NCBI GenBank assembly: GCA_049366815.1
Contig: JBMNCO010000182.1
Span: forward strand, 1 to 64,000
From: CAYNYM01 sp049366815
GTDB taxonomy: Bacteria; Desulfobacterota; DSM-4660; Desulfatiglandales; HGW-15
Direction: 5' to 3'
Length of the DNA: 64,000 bases
The notes under the pieces were generated by a model. The model saw only the letters and a list, made by a program, of their open reading frames with translations, was not told where the DNA came from and did not search any database. Numbering within the stretch: position 1 is the first letter of the stretch; each line of letters opens with the position of its first letter. Positions 1 through 8,817 of the stretch are shown here, one piece after another. A program made the translations under genes and the position numbers.

Positions 1-474
1 GAATCCATACTCTGATATCACCTCTTGAGATTAACGTTACAAAGTCAAATTAATCATTTTACAGAAAAATATTCGCAATGAGAACCCAGATCACTCCCCT
101 TGTCAAATCAAGCCACTGTCAAAACTTTGAACATACTGTCCTCATTAGTCGTGGAATTGACACTTAATAAAAAACTGTAATTCAATTCTTCTATATCTTA
201 GCGTTATTTCATGAGATTTTTATTGGCATGATATTCGCTGTACATCGAAGTGATAATCTCGTGTTTTGCCCAACGGAAATGTCATAAATGTTCCAGCAGA
301 GAGCCACGAAGCCGTCCCAAATTGGAGAGGCGCACCCTGTAATAAAATTTAAGAATCAAACCTAATTCTGGTTTATCCTCCTTCTCAAAAAGGAATTCAA
401 ATGCCGGATCTTGTATCAACAGGAAATCAAAATTTTAAATATTCCACTTCATCTATGAAAGGCTTCTATAAAAA
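1..474. other. AT-rich upstream region, no gene seen
   Basis: No convincing coding region lies in this AT-rich stretch on either strand. Its only recognisable signal is a sigma-54-like element at 224-239, listed separately. The stretch probably carries the promoter and 5' leader of the glycosyltransferase pair that follows. Confidence 0.5.
224..239 (+). promoter_or_regulatory. Possible sigma-54 promoter upstream of glycosyltransferase pair
   Basis: TGGCATG-N4-TCGCT has the invariant GG and GC dinucleotides exactly 10 bases apart, as RpoN promoters require, but the -12 half is TCGC instead of TTGC. It lies about 235 bases before the first start codon. Better matches precede fliD and other genes in the window, which raises its credibility, but the long leader and the mismatch keep it tentative. 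Confidence 0.4.
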
Positions 475-2139
475 ATGAAACACGAATTCACTATTCTGCA
501 GATCCACGGCAATCTCATACCGGGCCAGGGAGATTATGTTTACAGGATCCGGCAACCCGGTGAAGCCATGGGCAGAATCCCAGGCATCAAAGTGGTGGAT
601 TGTTATGCCTATTCGCCCCTTTTAAGAGAACTATGCCTTTGCGCTGATCTTGTTATCCTGCATCTCCTGTGGGAACCAGATATCATCCCCTTGGTGTTGG
701 AAAGAAAGCGTTTGGGACTTGCCACTGTCTATGAGATTTCTGACAATTTTCTTGCTGTGCCGCCCTCATGCGCGCATGTCACATCATCTATAAAGCGACC
801 CATTGCTGTCTCAACAATATTTCAACTCATCCAACTCTCGGATGCCATCCAAGGCGTCAGCACAATTCTCATGGATCGTTTTTCCTTTTTGCATGCCCAT
901 CCTGTGGTCTTTGAAAATCATCTCATGCAGGTGCCCGAGCTTTCATGGGCGCCCAAGGAAAACATTACCATCGGCTGGGCCGGGTCTACGGGCCACACCG
1001 AAGACCTGAAATGGATCGCGCCTCTTTTAAAAGATATCTGTCTGACCCATCCTCAAGTCCGGTTCTCTTTCATGGGAGGGAGGCAACAATATGACGAAGT
1101 TTTTGGGGGCTTGGCAAACGACCAATTTTCCTATACTCCAGGAGGCGTTCTCTCCGAGTACTTTACCTTTTTAGAAAGTCTTGATATAGGACTTGCCCCT
1201 CTTAAGGAGACCCCCTTCAATGCCGGTCGTTCAGATGTCAAGTTTATTGAGTACGCCTCGAGAGGGGTGGTCCCGGTCCTTTCTGACTTTGGCCCATATC
1301 AACTGCATGCAAAGCACGAAGTTAACGCGTTTCTATTCGATGGCCCCGATTCCCTGAAAAAAATTCTGGAAACGCTTATTGGGGATAAAGGTTTGAGGGA
1401 AAGAGTTCGGCAATCGGCCTATGCCTACGTAAAAAATGAGCGAGTGGAAGCGGACCACGCAAGAGAAAGAATCTCATTTTACCGGCAAATTGCAGCACAG
1501 AGACCTCCCAATCCCTTGCCGGTGGAACTTTTGGATAAAATGAATCCAGAGACCGAATACTTTCAGACAAAAATGACCCCTTCAGAACAATTTCTGATTC
1601 AGGGTGTCGATCACAGAGATCAAGGTAAAATGAAAGAGGCGAAGGAGCTTCTTTGGAAATCAGCTTCGGAAAGCCACAACTATTATTTCCCCCTTTTGAT
1701 CGCCGCTGAAACCTTTGCGCCTGATGAACTTGATCAGGCGATTCAGGCCATTCGACTGTCTCTTGCCATGAACCCCGAATCCCTTTCAGGGAGACTCAAG
1801 CTTGGCCAGGCCCTGAAAAGGAAAGATATCGAGGCCGCGAAAAGGCAGTTTGAACTGGCCCTGTCTTCTTTCCCGGGCTTTGCACCGGCATTGTATGAAC
1901 TGGCCGTTATTGAAGCGCAGGAGGGGAAAATAGATAAAGCAACTCAATTACTTGACCGCGCTCTTCAGGTCAATCCCTTCTATGCACCGGCGGCATCCGG
2001 GCTTGGAAAAATCTCTATGAATATGGGAGATGTTGACCGCGCCGTTTCGGCCTTTCAGGTAGCGGCGGACCTGGACCCCGATAACAGGGATTACCTCACT
2101 GATTTGCTTACAGCATGCAAGAAACGGAGATCCCAATAA
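475..2139 (+). CDS. Glycosyltransferase with C-terminal TPR repeats (copy 1)
   Basis: A 554-residue protein with a GT4-like glycosyltransferase region followed by TPR repeats. Visible glycosyltransferase features are a GWAGS loop at residues 167-171 and a KFIEYASRG motif at 256-264, which resembles the nucleotide-sugar binding region of the GT-B fold. From about residue 390 to the end there are helix pairs with TPR spacing (ALYELAV, AASGLGK). No signal peptide or membrane segment is visible, so it should be cytoplasmic. The next gene is a full-length paralog starting one base after this stop codon, and the pair stands directly before flagellin. I infer a role in flagellin or surface glycan modification; donor and acceptor are unknown. 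The ribosome-binding site is weak (AAAGG about 14 bases before ATG). Confidence 0.8.
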   Translation: MKHEFTILQIHGNLIPGQGDYVYRIRQPGEAMGRIPGIKVVDCYAYSPLLRELCLCADLVILHLLWEPDIIPLVLERKRLGLATVYEISDNFLAVPPSCAHVTSSIKRPIAVSTIFQLIQLSDAIQGVSTILMDRFSFLHAHPVVFENHLMQVPELSWAPKENITIGWAGSTGHTEDLKWIAPLLKDICLTHPQVRFSFMGGRQQYDEVFGGLANDQFSYTPGGVLSEYFTFLESLDIGLAPLKETPFNAGRSDVKFIEYASRGVVPVLSDFGPYQLHAKHEVNAFLFDGPDSLKKILETLIGDKGLRERVRQSAYAYVKNERVEADHARERISFYRQIAAQRPPNPLPVELLDKMNPETEYFQTKMTPSEQFLIQGVDHRDQGKMKEAKELLWKSASESHNYYFPLLIAAETFAPDELDQAIQAIRLSLAMNPESLSGRLKLGQALKRKDIEAAKRQFELALSSFPGFAPALYELAVIEAQEGKIDKATQLLDRALQVNPFYAPAASGLGKISMNMGDVDRAVSAFQVAADLDPDNRDYLTDLLTACKKRRSQ

Positions 2140-2140
2140 T

Positions 2141-3841
2141 ATGTCGTCAAATGAAAATCCCCTCGTCATTGTTCAGGTCAGCGCCAACAAAAATATGACC
2201 ACGGGGGACTATATTTACAGGATCGACCAGCCTGCAAGGGCAATGGCGGAGATCCCGGGGATGACCGTCATCAATATTACCAACACATCTCCCTATCTGA
2301 GGGATTTCTGTATCGGTGCGGATGTTTTGGTCATACATCTTATAGGAGAGCACGATTTCTTACCCATCGTGATTGAAAGAAAGAGAAGAAAGCTGCCAAC
2401 CGTATTTGAAATCTCCGATAATTTCACGGCCTTTCCACATGAATCCGAGCTGAAATCCTGGTTCAGTGATCCGGACAATCTTTCAACCACCTTTCAGTTA
2501 ATCGGCCTTTCCGACGCCATACAGGGAGCAAGTGATATCCTCCTGGACCGATTCGGTTTTCTACATGAAGTTCGAATGACCTTTAAAAACAACTTGATGG
2601 ATCTGGGCAAGGTACCCAAAACATCAACGGATGAGACTGTTACAATCGGATGGGCAGGATCCGGCGGACATACTCAAGATCTCATGGGCATTGCGGGTGT
2701 AATACGGACGCTTTGTGAGCGTAATTCTCAGGTCCGTTTTTCGTTCATGGGAAGTCGGCAGTTGTATGAAGCCGTTTTCGGGCCTTCTGAGGATATGTAT
2801 CTCTCATACAGGAAGCCCGGCACTTTGACTGACTATTTTGATTTTCTCGGGGGATTGGATATTGGGATCGCCCCTCTCCTGGAGACTCCCTACAATATTT
2901 GCCGCTCGGATGTAAAATTTATTGAGTATGCTTCAAGGGGGGTTGTTCCGGTCCTATCGGATGTGGGGCCCTATAGAAAAAATGTCAAACACGGTGAAAA
3001 CGCATTTCTCTTTAAAGATCAAGATGAACTAAAATCCATCCTGACATCACTCATAGCCGACCCGCACCTTTTCATCCAAATGAAACATAATGTCTATAAC
3101 TACGCAAAAAATAACCGCATGGAAAGGTCTCATGCCATGGAGAGAATCTCCTTTTACAGGCGACTGATCTCCAATCCCGCATCCTTCTCCCCATTACCTC
3201 TTGCTCATCTTCAGAAGATTGATTCTGGCTGCGAGTATTATCATGTAAAACAAACGCCTGCTGAAAAAAAAATTATACAAGGGGCGATTGCTCAGTCAGA
3301 GGGAGCCTTAAAAGAGGCAGAGCTTCTGTGGCTGGAGGCTGCAAGGGAATTCCCTGAGTATGCCTTCCCATTTGTATGTCTGGGCAAAGGCCATATGCGA
3401 AGTGACTCCAATAAAGCGATTGAATATCTCATGAAGGCCCTGTCCATCGAGCCCAAATCTCTCAGAACCAGGCTGTTACTGGGACAGGCCTTCAAAGTTT
3501 CGGGGAACATTGAACGCGCCTACAAAGAGTTTGAAAAGATCCTGCAAATAGTTCCTGAATTTGGCCCTGCATTGGTGGAAATTGCCCTCCTTGAACAGGA
3601 AGCAGGCAGATTGGACCACGCTGAAATGTTTTTCGACAGGGCGTTGACGTCGAATCCCTTCCATGCAGAAGCGGCGTTCAGGCTTGGAAAGATCTATCTT
3701 GAGCAGGAAAGAGACAGAGAGGCCAGTGATGCCTTCGGAATTGCCGCAGACCTTATTCCTGAAAATATTCCCTACCGGGAAGCAATGCTGGAGGTGCTTC
3801 TCAAAAGTTCTTCCCGTCTTAACGCAGGGACGGGGGTATAA
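2141..3841 (+). CDS. Glycosyltransferase with C-terminal TPR repeats (copy 2)
   Basis: A 566-residue paralog of the preceding protein, similar along its whole length. It has the same GWAGS loop near residue 170, the same KFIEYASRGVVPVLSD block near 265, and a TPR tail from about residue 390. The ATG lies one base after the stop codon of copy 1, with GGAG inside that gene as the likely ribosome-binding site, so the two are translationally coupled. The pair looks like a tandem duplication that has diverged, perhaps to add different sugars or recognise different acceptors. Position beside flagellin suggests flagellar glycosylation, as in the Maf/TPR-GT neighbourhoods of other polar flagellates, but that is inference. 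Confidence 0.8.
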   Translation: MSSNENPLVIVQVSANKNMTTGDYIYRIDQPARAMAEIPGMTVINITNTSPYLRDFCIGADVLVIHLIGEHDFLPIVIERKRRKLPTVFEISDNFTAFPHESELKSWFSDPDNLSTTFQLIGLSDAIQGASDILLDRFGFLHEVRMTFKNNLMDLGKVPKTSTDETVTIGWAGSGGHTQDLMGIAGVIRTLCERNSQVRFSFMGSRQLYEAVFGPSEDMYLSYRKPGTLTDYFDFLGGLDIGIAPLLETPYNICRSDVKFIEYASRGVVPVLSDVGPYRKNVKHGENAFLFKDQDELKSILTSLIADPHLFIQMKHNVYNYAKNNRMERSHAMERISFYRRLISNPASFSPLPLAHLQKIDSGCEYYHVKQTPAEKKIIQGAIAQSEGALKEAELLWLEAAREFPEYAFPFVCLGKGHMRSDSNKAIEYLMKALSIEPKSLRTRLLLGQAFKVSGNIERAYKEFEKILQIVPEFGPALVEIALLEQEAGRLDHAEMFFDRALTSNPFHAEAAFRLGKIYLEQERDREASDAFGIAADLIPENIPYREAMLEVLLKSSSRLNAGTGV

Positions 3842-3880
3842 CGGAAGTCTATCAGGCGATACCCCAAAGAAATCAACCCG

Positions 3881-4026
3881 TGCACATCCGGAAATAAGCA
3901 TTCCCGAATTCGCGCTGACAACCCTCAGCGATCAGCTATCAAAAAAAGCTATGCAAAGACACGGCATTAGGCTGAGTGCTGAATGCCGATAGCAGACCGC
4001 TCCATCCAGAAATCATGTATTTCCGG
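3881..4026 (-). repeat. Dispersed intergenic repeat, copy 1 (inverted)
   Basis: About 146 bases whose reverse complement matches the repeats at 48466-48592 and 60421-60572. Shared blocks include CTGCTATCGGCATTCAGC, AGCCTAATGCC, GTCTTTGCATAGCTTTT and GCGCGAATTCGGGAATGCT. It contains inverted segments (GGCATT/AATGCC) that could form a folded RNA or DNA structure. It occupies the gap between the glycosyltransferase pair and the flagellin promoter. No coding function is supported. Confidence 0.85.
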
Positions 4027-4148
4027 ACCGAAACCAACTCACTTTTCCTTCACACCCAAGCATCTTCAGATGTCGCTGTACATTCCCATGCTACCAACCA
4101 AAATCTAGCTGAATTCATTAATACAACAGGTCTGATCAAAAATTGTTT

Positions 4149-4176
4149 TCAAGTTTTAATCGCTCTCCTCCGATAA
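4149..4176 (+). promoter_or_regulatory. Sigma-28 (FliA) type promoter of flagellin
   Basis: TCAAGTTT, a 12-base spacer and TCCGATAA match the FliA consensus TAAAGTTT-N11-GCCGATAA at seven of eight positions in each half. It lies about 130 bases before the flagellin ATG, leaving a long 5' leader. Flagellin is a classical late-class FliA target. A related element with the same 12-base spacer precedes flaG. Confidence 0.8.
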
Positions 4177-4305
4177 GAAAACTGAACGACGAAATCATAA
4201 CGAAAGGAGCTGAAGCGTTTCTTCAAGGTCATTGAGTTGTATTTCGCAATGTCAAACTAACGGGCAAGGATGCCCAATAAAAACCACTTCAAGGAGGATT
4301 ACATT

Positions 4306-5136
4306 ATGGGACTCAGGATTAACAACAACATCACGGCTTATACGGCTCACAGGAACCTGGCTGCCACGGATTCACAGTTGACCAAATCGATCGGGAAACT
4401 GTCATCGGGTCTGAGGATCAACAATGCCAAGGACGACGTGGCCGGTCTCCAGATTGCCAACCAGTTCAGGGCACAGGTCCGGGGTCTGAGGATGGCCCAG
4501 CAGAATGCCTCCCAGGCCACGTCCATGCTCCAGCAGGCAGAGGGTGCCATGAACCAGATCGAGGGGATCCTGGAGAGACTGAAAGAGCTTGCCGTCTCCG
4601 CCGCTTCCGACAATACGGACCAAGCAGGGAAGGACGCACTGCACTCTGAGGCCTCACAGCTTCTCAATGAAATCAATCGGATTGCGCTGGATACAAAATA
4701 CAATACCGGGGAACTGATCGACGGCACAGCAAGTACGATGACCTTTCAGATCGGATCGGAAAACAGCGCAAGTGCCCAAATAAAGGTGGACCTTGGATCC
4801 ATCAATTTTACGACAGGTTCACTTGGAGTCGCTACTATCGCATTAAATTCTACCGCAGATGCCCAGTCTGCCCTGACAACTATTACCGATGCCATAACCG
4901 AGGCAGGAAAAGGTCTTGGTGACGTCGGTGCGGTCCAGAGCCGATTGGAGTATGCGGCCTCCAACCTGGCCATTTCCATTGAGAACATCTCCGCCTCCGA
5001 ATCCACGATCCGTGACGCGGATATGGCCTATGAGATGGTCACCTTTACCAAGAACCAGATCATGGTCCAGGCCGGAACCGCCATGTTGGCACAGGCCAAT
5101 ATGGCGCCCCAGAACATTTTGTCCCTGTTCGGGTAG
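4306..5136 (+). CDS. fliC: Flagellin
   Basis: A 276-residue flagellin, the filament subunit exported by the flagellar type III apparatus. The N-terminal D0/D1 region begins MGLRINNNITA and contains the family block LSSGLRINNAKDD near residues 36-48. The C-terminal D0/D1 region ends with QAGTAMLAQANMAPQNILSLFG-like flagellin sequence. The central region is short, so D2/D3 surface domains are minimal and the filament should be thin. The start is set by a strong AGGAGG seven to nine bases before ATG 4306; an upstream in-frame ATG at 4270 lacks this. A FliA-type promoter precedes it and a strong Rho-independent terminator follows, so it is monocistronic. Confidence 0.97.
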   Translation: MGLRINNNITAYTAHRNLAATDSQLTKSIGKLSSGLRINNAKDDVAGLQIANQFRAQVRGLRMAQQNASQATSMLQQAEGAMNQIEGILERLKELAVSAASDNTDQAGKDALHSEASQLLNEINRIALDTKYNTGELIDGTASTMTFQIGSENSASAQIKVDLGSINFTTGSLGVATIALNSTADAQSALTTITDAITEAGKGLGDVGAVQSRLEYAASNLAISIENISASESTIRDADMAYEMVTFTKNQIMVQAGTAMLAQANMAPQNILSLFG

Positions 5137-5211
5137 AGGGTCGGGTAAAGGTTTTAACAAGGCGCCACCTTGTTGGCCGGGATCGAACATTAACCTCAAC
5201 GCCAAGATAAG

Positions 5212-5245
5212 CCCCGCCTCCGGGTTCACCCGGGCGGGGTTTTTT
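5212..5245 (+). terminator. Rho-independent terminator of flagellin
   Basis: A GC-rich hairpin (CCCCGC paired with GCGGGG, then a two-base bulge and CCGGG paired with CCCGG around the loop TTCA) is followed at once by six T residues at 5240-5245. It ends the flagellin transcript before the fliD promoter. Confidence 0.92.
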
Positions 5246-5260
5246 GTAGCTCGTGTCCTA

Positions 5261-5276
5261 TGGCAAACCCTTTGCA
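5261..5276 (+). promoter_or_regulatory. Sigma-54 promoter of fliD
   Basis: TGGCAAA-CCCT-TTGCA matches the RpoN consensus TGGCACG-N4-TTGCW, with GG and GC exactly 10 bases apart. The expected start site is near 5288, about 100 bases before the fliD ATG. It sits just after the flagellin terminator, so fliD is an independent, RpoN-dependent unit. Confidence 0.8.
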
Positions 5277-5391
5277 AACATCTCTGTGAGTACCCCTATT
5301 TCCTAAAGTTTCGGTGCAAAATTTCCGATGCATCAATTGAAGTACGGAATATTTTTCCGCTCTTCATAGGCACTCAACAAGGAGAATCATA

Positions 5392-6981
5392 ATGTCAGCC
5401 ATCAGCGTTAGCGGCGTGTCTTCAGGTGTCGACTGGATGAGCCTCATCGATCAACTGAAAAAGGCTGAACAGTCAAAGGTTGAGCTCCTGGAAAAGGAGA
5501 AGACCCGTTACCAGGACAGGATGAGCGCCTGGCAGGAGATCAACACCCTACTTTTGTCCTTCATGGAAGAGGCAGAGGACTTGAACAGGGCCTCTGATTT
5601 CAACATCCATGTCACTTCATTGGCTTCAAATTCATCGACTGAGTCAGAAGATATCCTTTCGGCTTCAGCCGGTACAGATGCCGCACCCGGGACATATACC
5701 GTTGTTGTCCAGTCTCTTGCGGCCGCTGAGAAACTGGCTACCAGAAGTTTCACAAGCCAAGACGAGGCGCTCGGTCTCTCGGGTGACCTGGTAATCGGCG
5801 GGCAGAGCGTTTCGGTTGAGAGCACCGACACGCTCTTGAATCTGAGAGACAAAATTAATGACGTCAACAGGGGCACGGAGGCATCGGGGGTCAGGGCCTC
5901 CATAGTAAATTACGGAGATAACGGATACAGGCTCATCCTGACCAGTGAATCGGAAGGGTCGTCCGGGATGAGTCTTTCGAACGGCGGAGCTGAAGATCTG
6001 CTCGGGGCCCTTGAATTCGTGCAGGTACAGGCAGGGGCGGATGCCGTGATAACCGTAGACGGATTCACCGTGACATCCGAATCCAACACGATCGATGATG
6101 TAATTTCAGGTGTCACCCTGGACCTCAAGCAGGCAGACAGTGATACAACAGTGACCCTGACGGTGGGAAGAGACTATGAAGCCGTAAAGGAAGCGATTGG
6201 AGAATTTGTCGATTCCTATAACGAGGTAATCAAGGCCGTCAATAAGCAATTCTCTTATGATGCGGAAGATGGAAAGGCCGGAGGCCCCCTTTTCGGCGAC
6301 AGCACCCTTCGAGCCATTCGCTCCAAAATGACGAGTATCGTGACAAGGCAGATATCCGGCGCCTCGGATGCGTTCTCCACCCTGGGTCTCATCGGCATAA
6401 AGATCGGCACCGACCGCACCTTGAGCATTGACGACAACACCCTGCAGGGCCATCTGGAGACAAATTTTGAAGATGTCATGAACCTGTTTGTGGCCAACTA
6501 CATGTCCACCAATGGACACGTGAGTTATCTACGTCATGGCGTTGATACCCAAGAGGGGACCTATAACATCCACATTGACGGCACCGATCCTCTTGAAGGA
6601 TATTTTGTAGAGCCTGGGGACGCCTCCGGCAGTGGGGGATACCTGACAGGAGAATCGGGGGGCGCGGACGGGCTCGTGATCCGGTATACGGGCACCGCCA
6701 CGGGAGAAATCGGGACATTCACCCTGAATTACGGTGTTGCGGAGCTGATCCATCGAGAACTCCACCAGATCACGGATTCCCTGGACGGTTATGTCGCGAA
6801 CAAAAAGGAATCCCTCCAAAGCAGCATCGATCGGATTGAAAAGAATATCCAAAAGACCGAGGATCGAATCGACAGGAAAATGGAGGTGTTGACAAGGCAG
6901 TACATTGCCATGGAGCAGGCCCTGAGTGAGATGCAGAGCCTGAGCAACTGGATGAGTCAACAACTCGCCTTTTTACAGTAA
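5392..6981 (+). CDS. fliD: Flagellar filament cap protein FliD
   Basis: A 529-residue FliD (HAP2), which forms the cap at the filament tip and guides flagellin folding. The N terminus (VSGVSSGVDWMSLIDQLKKAEQ) matches FliD_N. A hydrophobic beta-rich middle follows, and the C-terminal 60 residues are a coiled coil (IDRIEKNIQKTEDRID) ending with MEQALSEMQSLSNWMSQQLAFL, typical of FliD_C. Start: ATG with AAGGAG seven bases upstream. It follows a sigma-54 promoter and precedes fliS, its usual partner; the 108-base gap to fliS has no terminator, so co-transcription is likely. Confidence 0.95.
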   Translation: MSAISVSGVSSGVDWMSLIDQLKKAEQSKVELLEKEKTRYQDRMSAWQEINTLLLSFMEEAEDLNRASDFNIHVTSLASNSSTESEDILSASAGTDAAPGTYTVVVQSLAAAEKLATRSFTSQDEALGLSGDLVIGGQSVSVESTDTLLNLRDKINDVNRGTEASGVRASIVNYGDNGYRLILTSESEGSSGMSLSNGGAEDLLGALEFVQVQAGADAVITVDGFTVTSESNTIDDVISGVTLDLKQADSDTTVTLTVGRDYEAVKEAIGEFVDSYNEVIKAVNKQFSYDAEDGKAGGPLFGDSTLRAIRSKMTSIVTRQISGASDAFSTLGLIGIKIGTDRTLSIDDNTLQGHLETNFEDVMNLFVANYMSTNGHVSYLRHGVDTQEGTYNIHIDGTDPLEGYFVEPGDASGSGGYLTGESGGADGLVIRYTGTATGEIGTFTLNYGVAELIHRELHQITDSLDGYVANKKESLQSSIDRIEKNIQKTEDRIDRKMEVLTRQYIAMEQALSEMQSLSNWMSQQLAFLQ

Positions 6982-7089
6982 ACCGTTTCAGTGTATTCGT
7001 CTGTTCCCTCTGTTTTTATCACATAAGGAGCAAATAAGGGCATGGTTTCATGTTCTATCCAGTCCACAGACAAAAGAAAGGAGAGCTGA

Positions 7090-7530
7090 ATGAGTTACGG
7101 AAGGGCCTTGGGAAAATACGACAGAATCAGGGTTGAAACAGCCGGCAAGATGGATCTGGTCGTTCTGTGTTATGAGAAAACGATTCAATTTCTTGATAAG
7201 GCCAGGACATACTATCAAGAGGAAAAATTCGACCAGAAACAGGATATGTTAAACAGGGCACTGGGCATCATCAGCGAGCTGAACGCTGCTCTTGACTATG
7301 ATAAAGGCGGCAAAATCGCGGAAAACCTGGAAACCATTTACAACTATGTAACGCGAAGACTCATTCAGGGGGACCTCCAGAGAGACCTCACGGCCTTTGA
7401 CGAATCAATGCGTCTCATGAAGGACTTAAAGGGCGCCTGGGTGAGCATCGCCACGGGCAGCCCGATCAATACCGAGTCTGAACAGCCTTATGAACCTGCC
7501 CGTCAAATCTCTCTTCAAATGTCGGCCTGA
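7090..7530 (+). CDS. fliS: Flagellin export chaperone FliS
   Basis: A 146-residue FliS, slightly longer than the usual 120-135. FliS is a four-helix chaperone that binds the C terminus of newly made flagellin and keeps it unpolymerised until export. Family features are the N-terminal MSYGRALGKYDRIRVETA segment, the LVVLCYEKTIQFL helix at about residues 23-35 and the IYNYVTRRLIQGDL block near 90. AAAGGAGAG precedes the ATG. The last 15 residues extend past the usual end and carry no recognised motif. Confidence 0.92.
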   Translation: MSYGRALGKYDRIRVETAGKMDLVVLCYEKTIQFLDKARTYYQEEKFDQKQDMLNRALGIISELNAALDYDKGGKIAENLETIYNYVTRRLIQGDLQRDLTAFDESMRLMKDLKGAWVSIATGSPINTESEQPYEPARQISLQMSA

Positions 7531-7533
7531 TAT

Positions 7534-7561
7534 TCAAGGTCTCGGGCATCGTTGCCGATAG
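7534..7561 (+). promoter_or_regulatory. Probable sigma-28 promoter of flaG
   Basis: TCAAGGTC, 12 bases, GCCGATAG. The -10 half matches the FliA consensus GCCGATAA at seven of eight bases. The -35 half shares TCAAG and the same spacer length with the flagellin promoter at 4149-4176. It starts just after the fliS stop codon and would give flaG a late-class start. Confidence 0.6.
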
Positions 7562-7695
7562 GGCTGTAGGCGAGGTCTCAGAATCGCCCACTCCCTTTTT
7601 TGAAACTACATAAAGGATCTTTATTAGTGGGTCAGACTAATTGTCGTCTGAATCTCGGCAGGAATGTTTTTTAAAAAAAGACAAGGAGAAGCCTC

Positions 7696-8082
7696 ATGGA
7701 AGCCGTCGGTGCAGTCAAATCGGGAAAAGTCCTCCCCCCGGAGACCATTGGGGGCCTTGCGCCCGGAGCTCTTAATCAGAGCCGGGAATCTGCCACAGGG
7801 GCGCAAAAGGCCGCCACAAAGGGGGGAAGGGAAGAATCCGCAAAGCTCCGCGAAGAGACGCGCTCAAAAATTGAGCGTATCGCCCAGGCCATGGACAATT
7901 ATGTAAAGTCCATCCAAAGGGAACTTGAAATCAAGGTTGATGGGGCCACTGGAAAAGTTATTGTGAGGGTTCTCTCAAGGGAAAGTGGTGAGGTCATAAG
8001 GGAAATTCCCCCCGAAGAGATGCTGAACCTGGCGGCCAAGATGGAAGAGATGACCGGGGCCCTTTTCAATAAAAATGTCTGA
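7696..8082 (+). CDS. flaG: FlaG family flagellar protein
   Basis: A 128-residue FlaG-like protein. The C-terminal half (LEIKVDGATGKVIVRVLSRESGEVIREIPPEEML) is the FlaG domain, with the typical sequence of a beta hairpin followed by IREIP. The N-terminal half is low-complexity and charged. FlaG proteins affect filament length in several polar flagellates; their mechanism is poorly known. Start ATG has AAGGAGAAG upstream. It closes the flagellin-fliD-fliS group, as in many polar flagellar clusters. Confidence 0.88.
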   Translation: MEAVGAVKSGKVLPPETIGGLAPGALNQSRESATGAQKAATKGGREESAKLREETRSKIERIAQAMDNYVKSIQRELEIKVDGATGKVIVRVLSRESGEVIREIPPEEMLNLAAKMEEMTGALFNKNV

Positions 8083-8136
8083 TTGTGATCCCGCTGTTAG
8101 AACGCTCGGTCTCTCATGCGTGAGGTTTGGTCCCGG

Positions 8137-8817
8137 ATGCCATTAAAGACCCTTATCGTCGATGACGACAAAAAACTCCTTTCTGTCTTAACCAGTCTGT
8201 TGGTTGAAGATGATCATGATGTCACGGCCTGCAACAACGGGCTTGATGCCATAGAGAAGTGCCGCGGGGAAAAGTTCGACCTGCTGATTTCCGACCTGAT
8301 GATGCCCGGTGCCTCGGGGCTGGACGTCCTGAGGGAAACGAGAAAAATATATCCGGATATCCTTGTCATTCTGATCACCGGCTTTGCTTCCATCGAATCC
8401 GCGGTCCAGGCCATCAGGGAAGGGGCCTACGACTATATCACCAAGCCCTTCAAATTAGAGGAGATAAAGATCGTCGTCAACAACGCCCGGGAGAGGATAC
8501 ACCTCGTCAGGGAAAACCAGAGGCTTATCGCGGAACTGCGGGAGGCCTATAACCAACTCCACATGGTGAAACGGATCATGGGCGCGGAGGACAACGGGGA
8601 ACTGAGCGAAGCGGGATTTTCAGAGGCAAGAAAGAACAATGAGCCGTTCATTGCCGGAAGCATGCTCACCCACTATTACCAGGAGAACAGACCGGGCATC
8701 AACACCCCGATGCTTTCTGACCTGGAGCGGATATCCGTCCTGAGGGACAGGGGTTTTCTAACAGAAGAGGAATTCAGACTGTGCAAGTCGAAGCTGTTCA
8801 AGAACCTGCAACACTGA
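8137..8817 (+). CDS. Response regulator: receiver with C-terminal SHOCT-like segment
   Basis: A 226-residue protein with a full receiver domain (residues 1-120): acidic cluster DDD at 9-11, phosphoacceptor Asp53 in LISDLMMPG, and Lys near 103 (TKPFK). A coiled linker follows. The last 38 residues (LERISVLRDRGFLTEEEFRLCKSKL) resemble a SHOCT motif, a short helical element often seen at protein C termini as an oligomerisation module. No DNA-binding domain is visible. I prefer ATG 8137 (MPLKTLIVDD) over 8116 because receivers start that way. Its 3' end overlaps the next regulator gene by 37 bases, so the two are coupled and probably act in one phosphorelay, likely motility-linked. Confidence 0.8.
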   Translation: MPLKTLIVDDDKKLLSVLTSLLVEDDHDVTACNNGLDAIEKCRGEKFDLLISDLMMPGASGLDVLRETRKIYPDILVILITGFASIESAVQAIREGAYDYITKPFKLEEIKIVVNNARERIHLVRENQRLIAELREAYNQLHMVKRIMGAEDNGELSEAGFSEARKNNEPFIAGSMLTHYYQENRPGINTPMLSDLERISVLRDRGFLTEEEFRLCKSKLFKNLQH

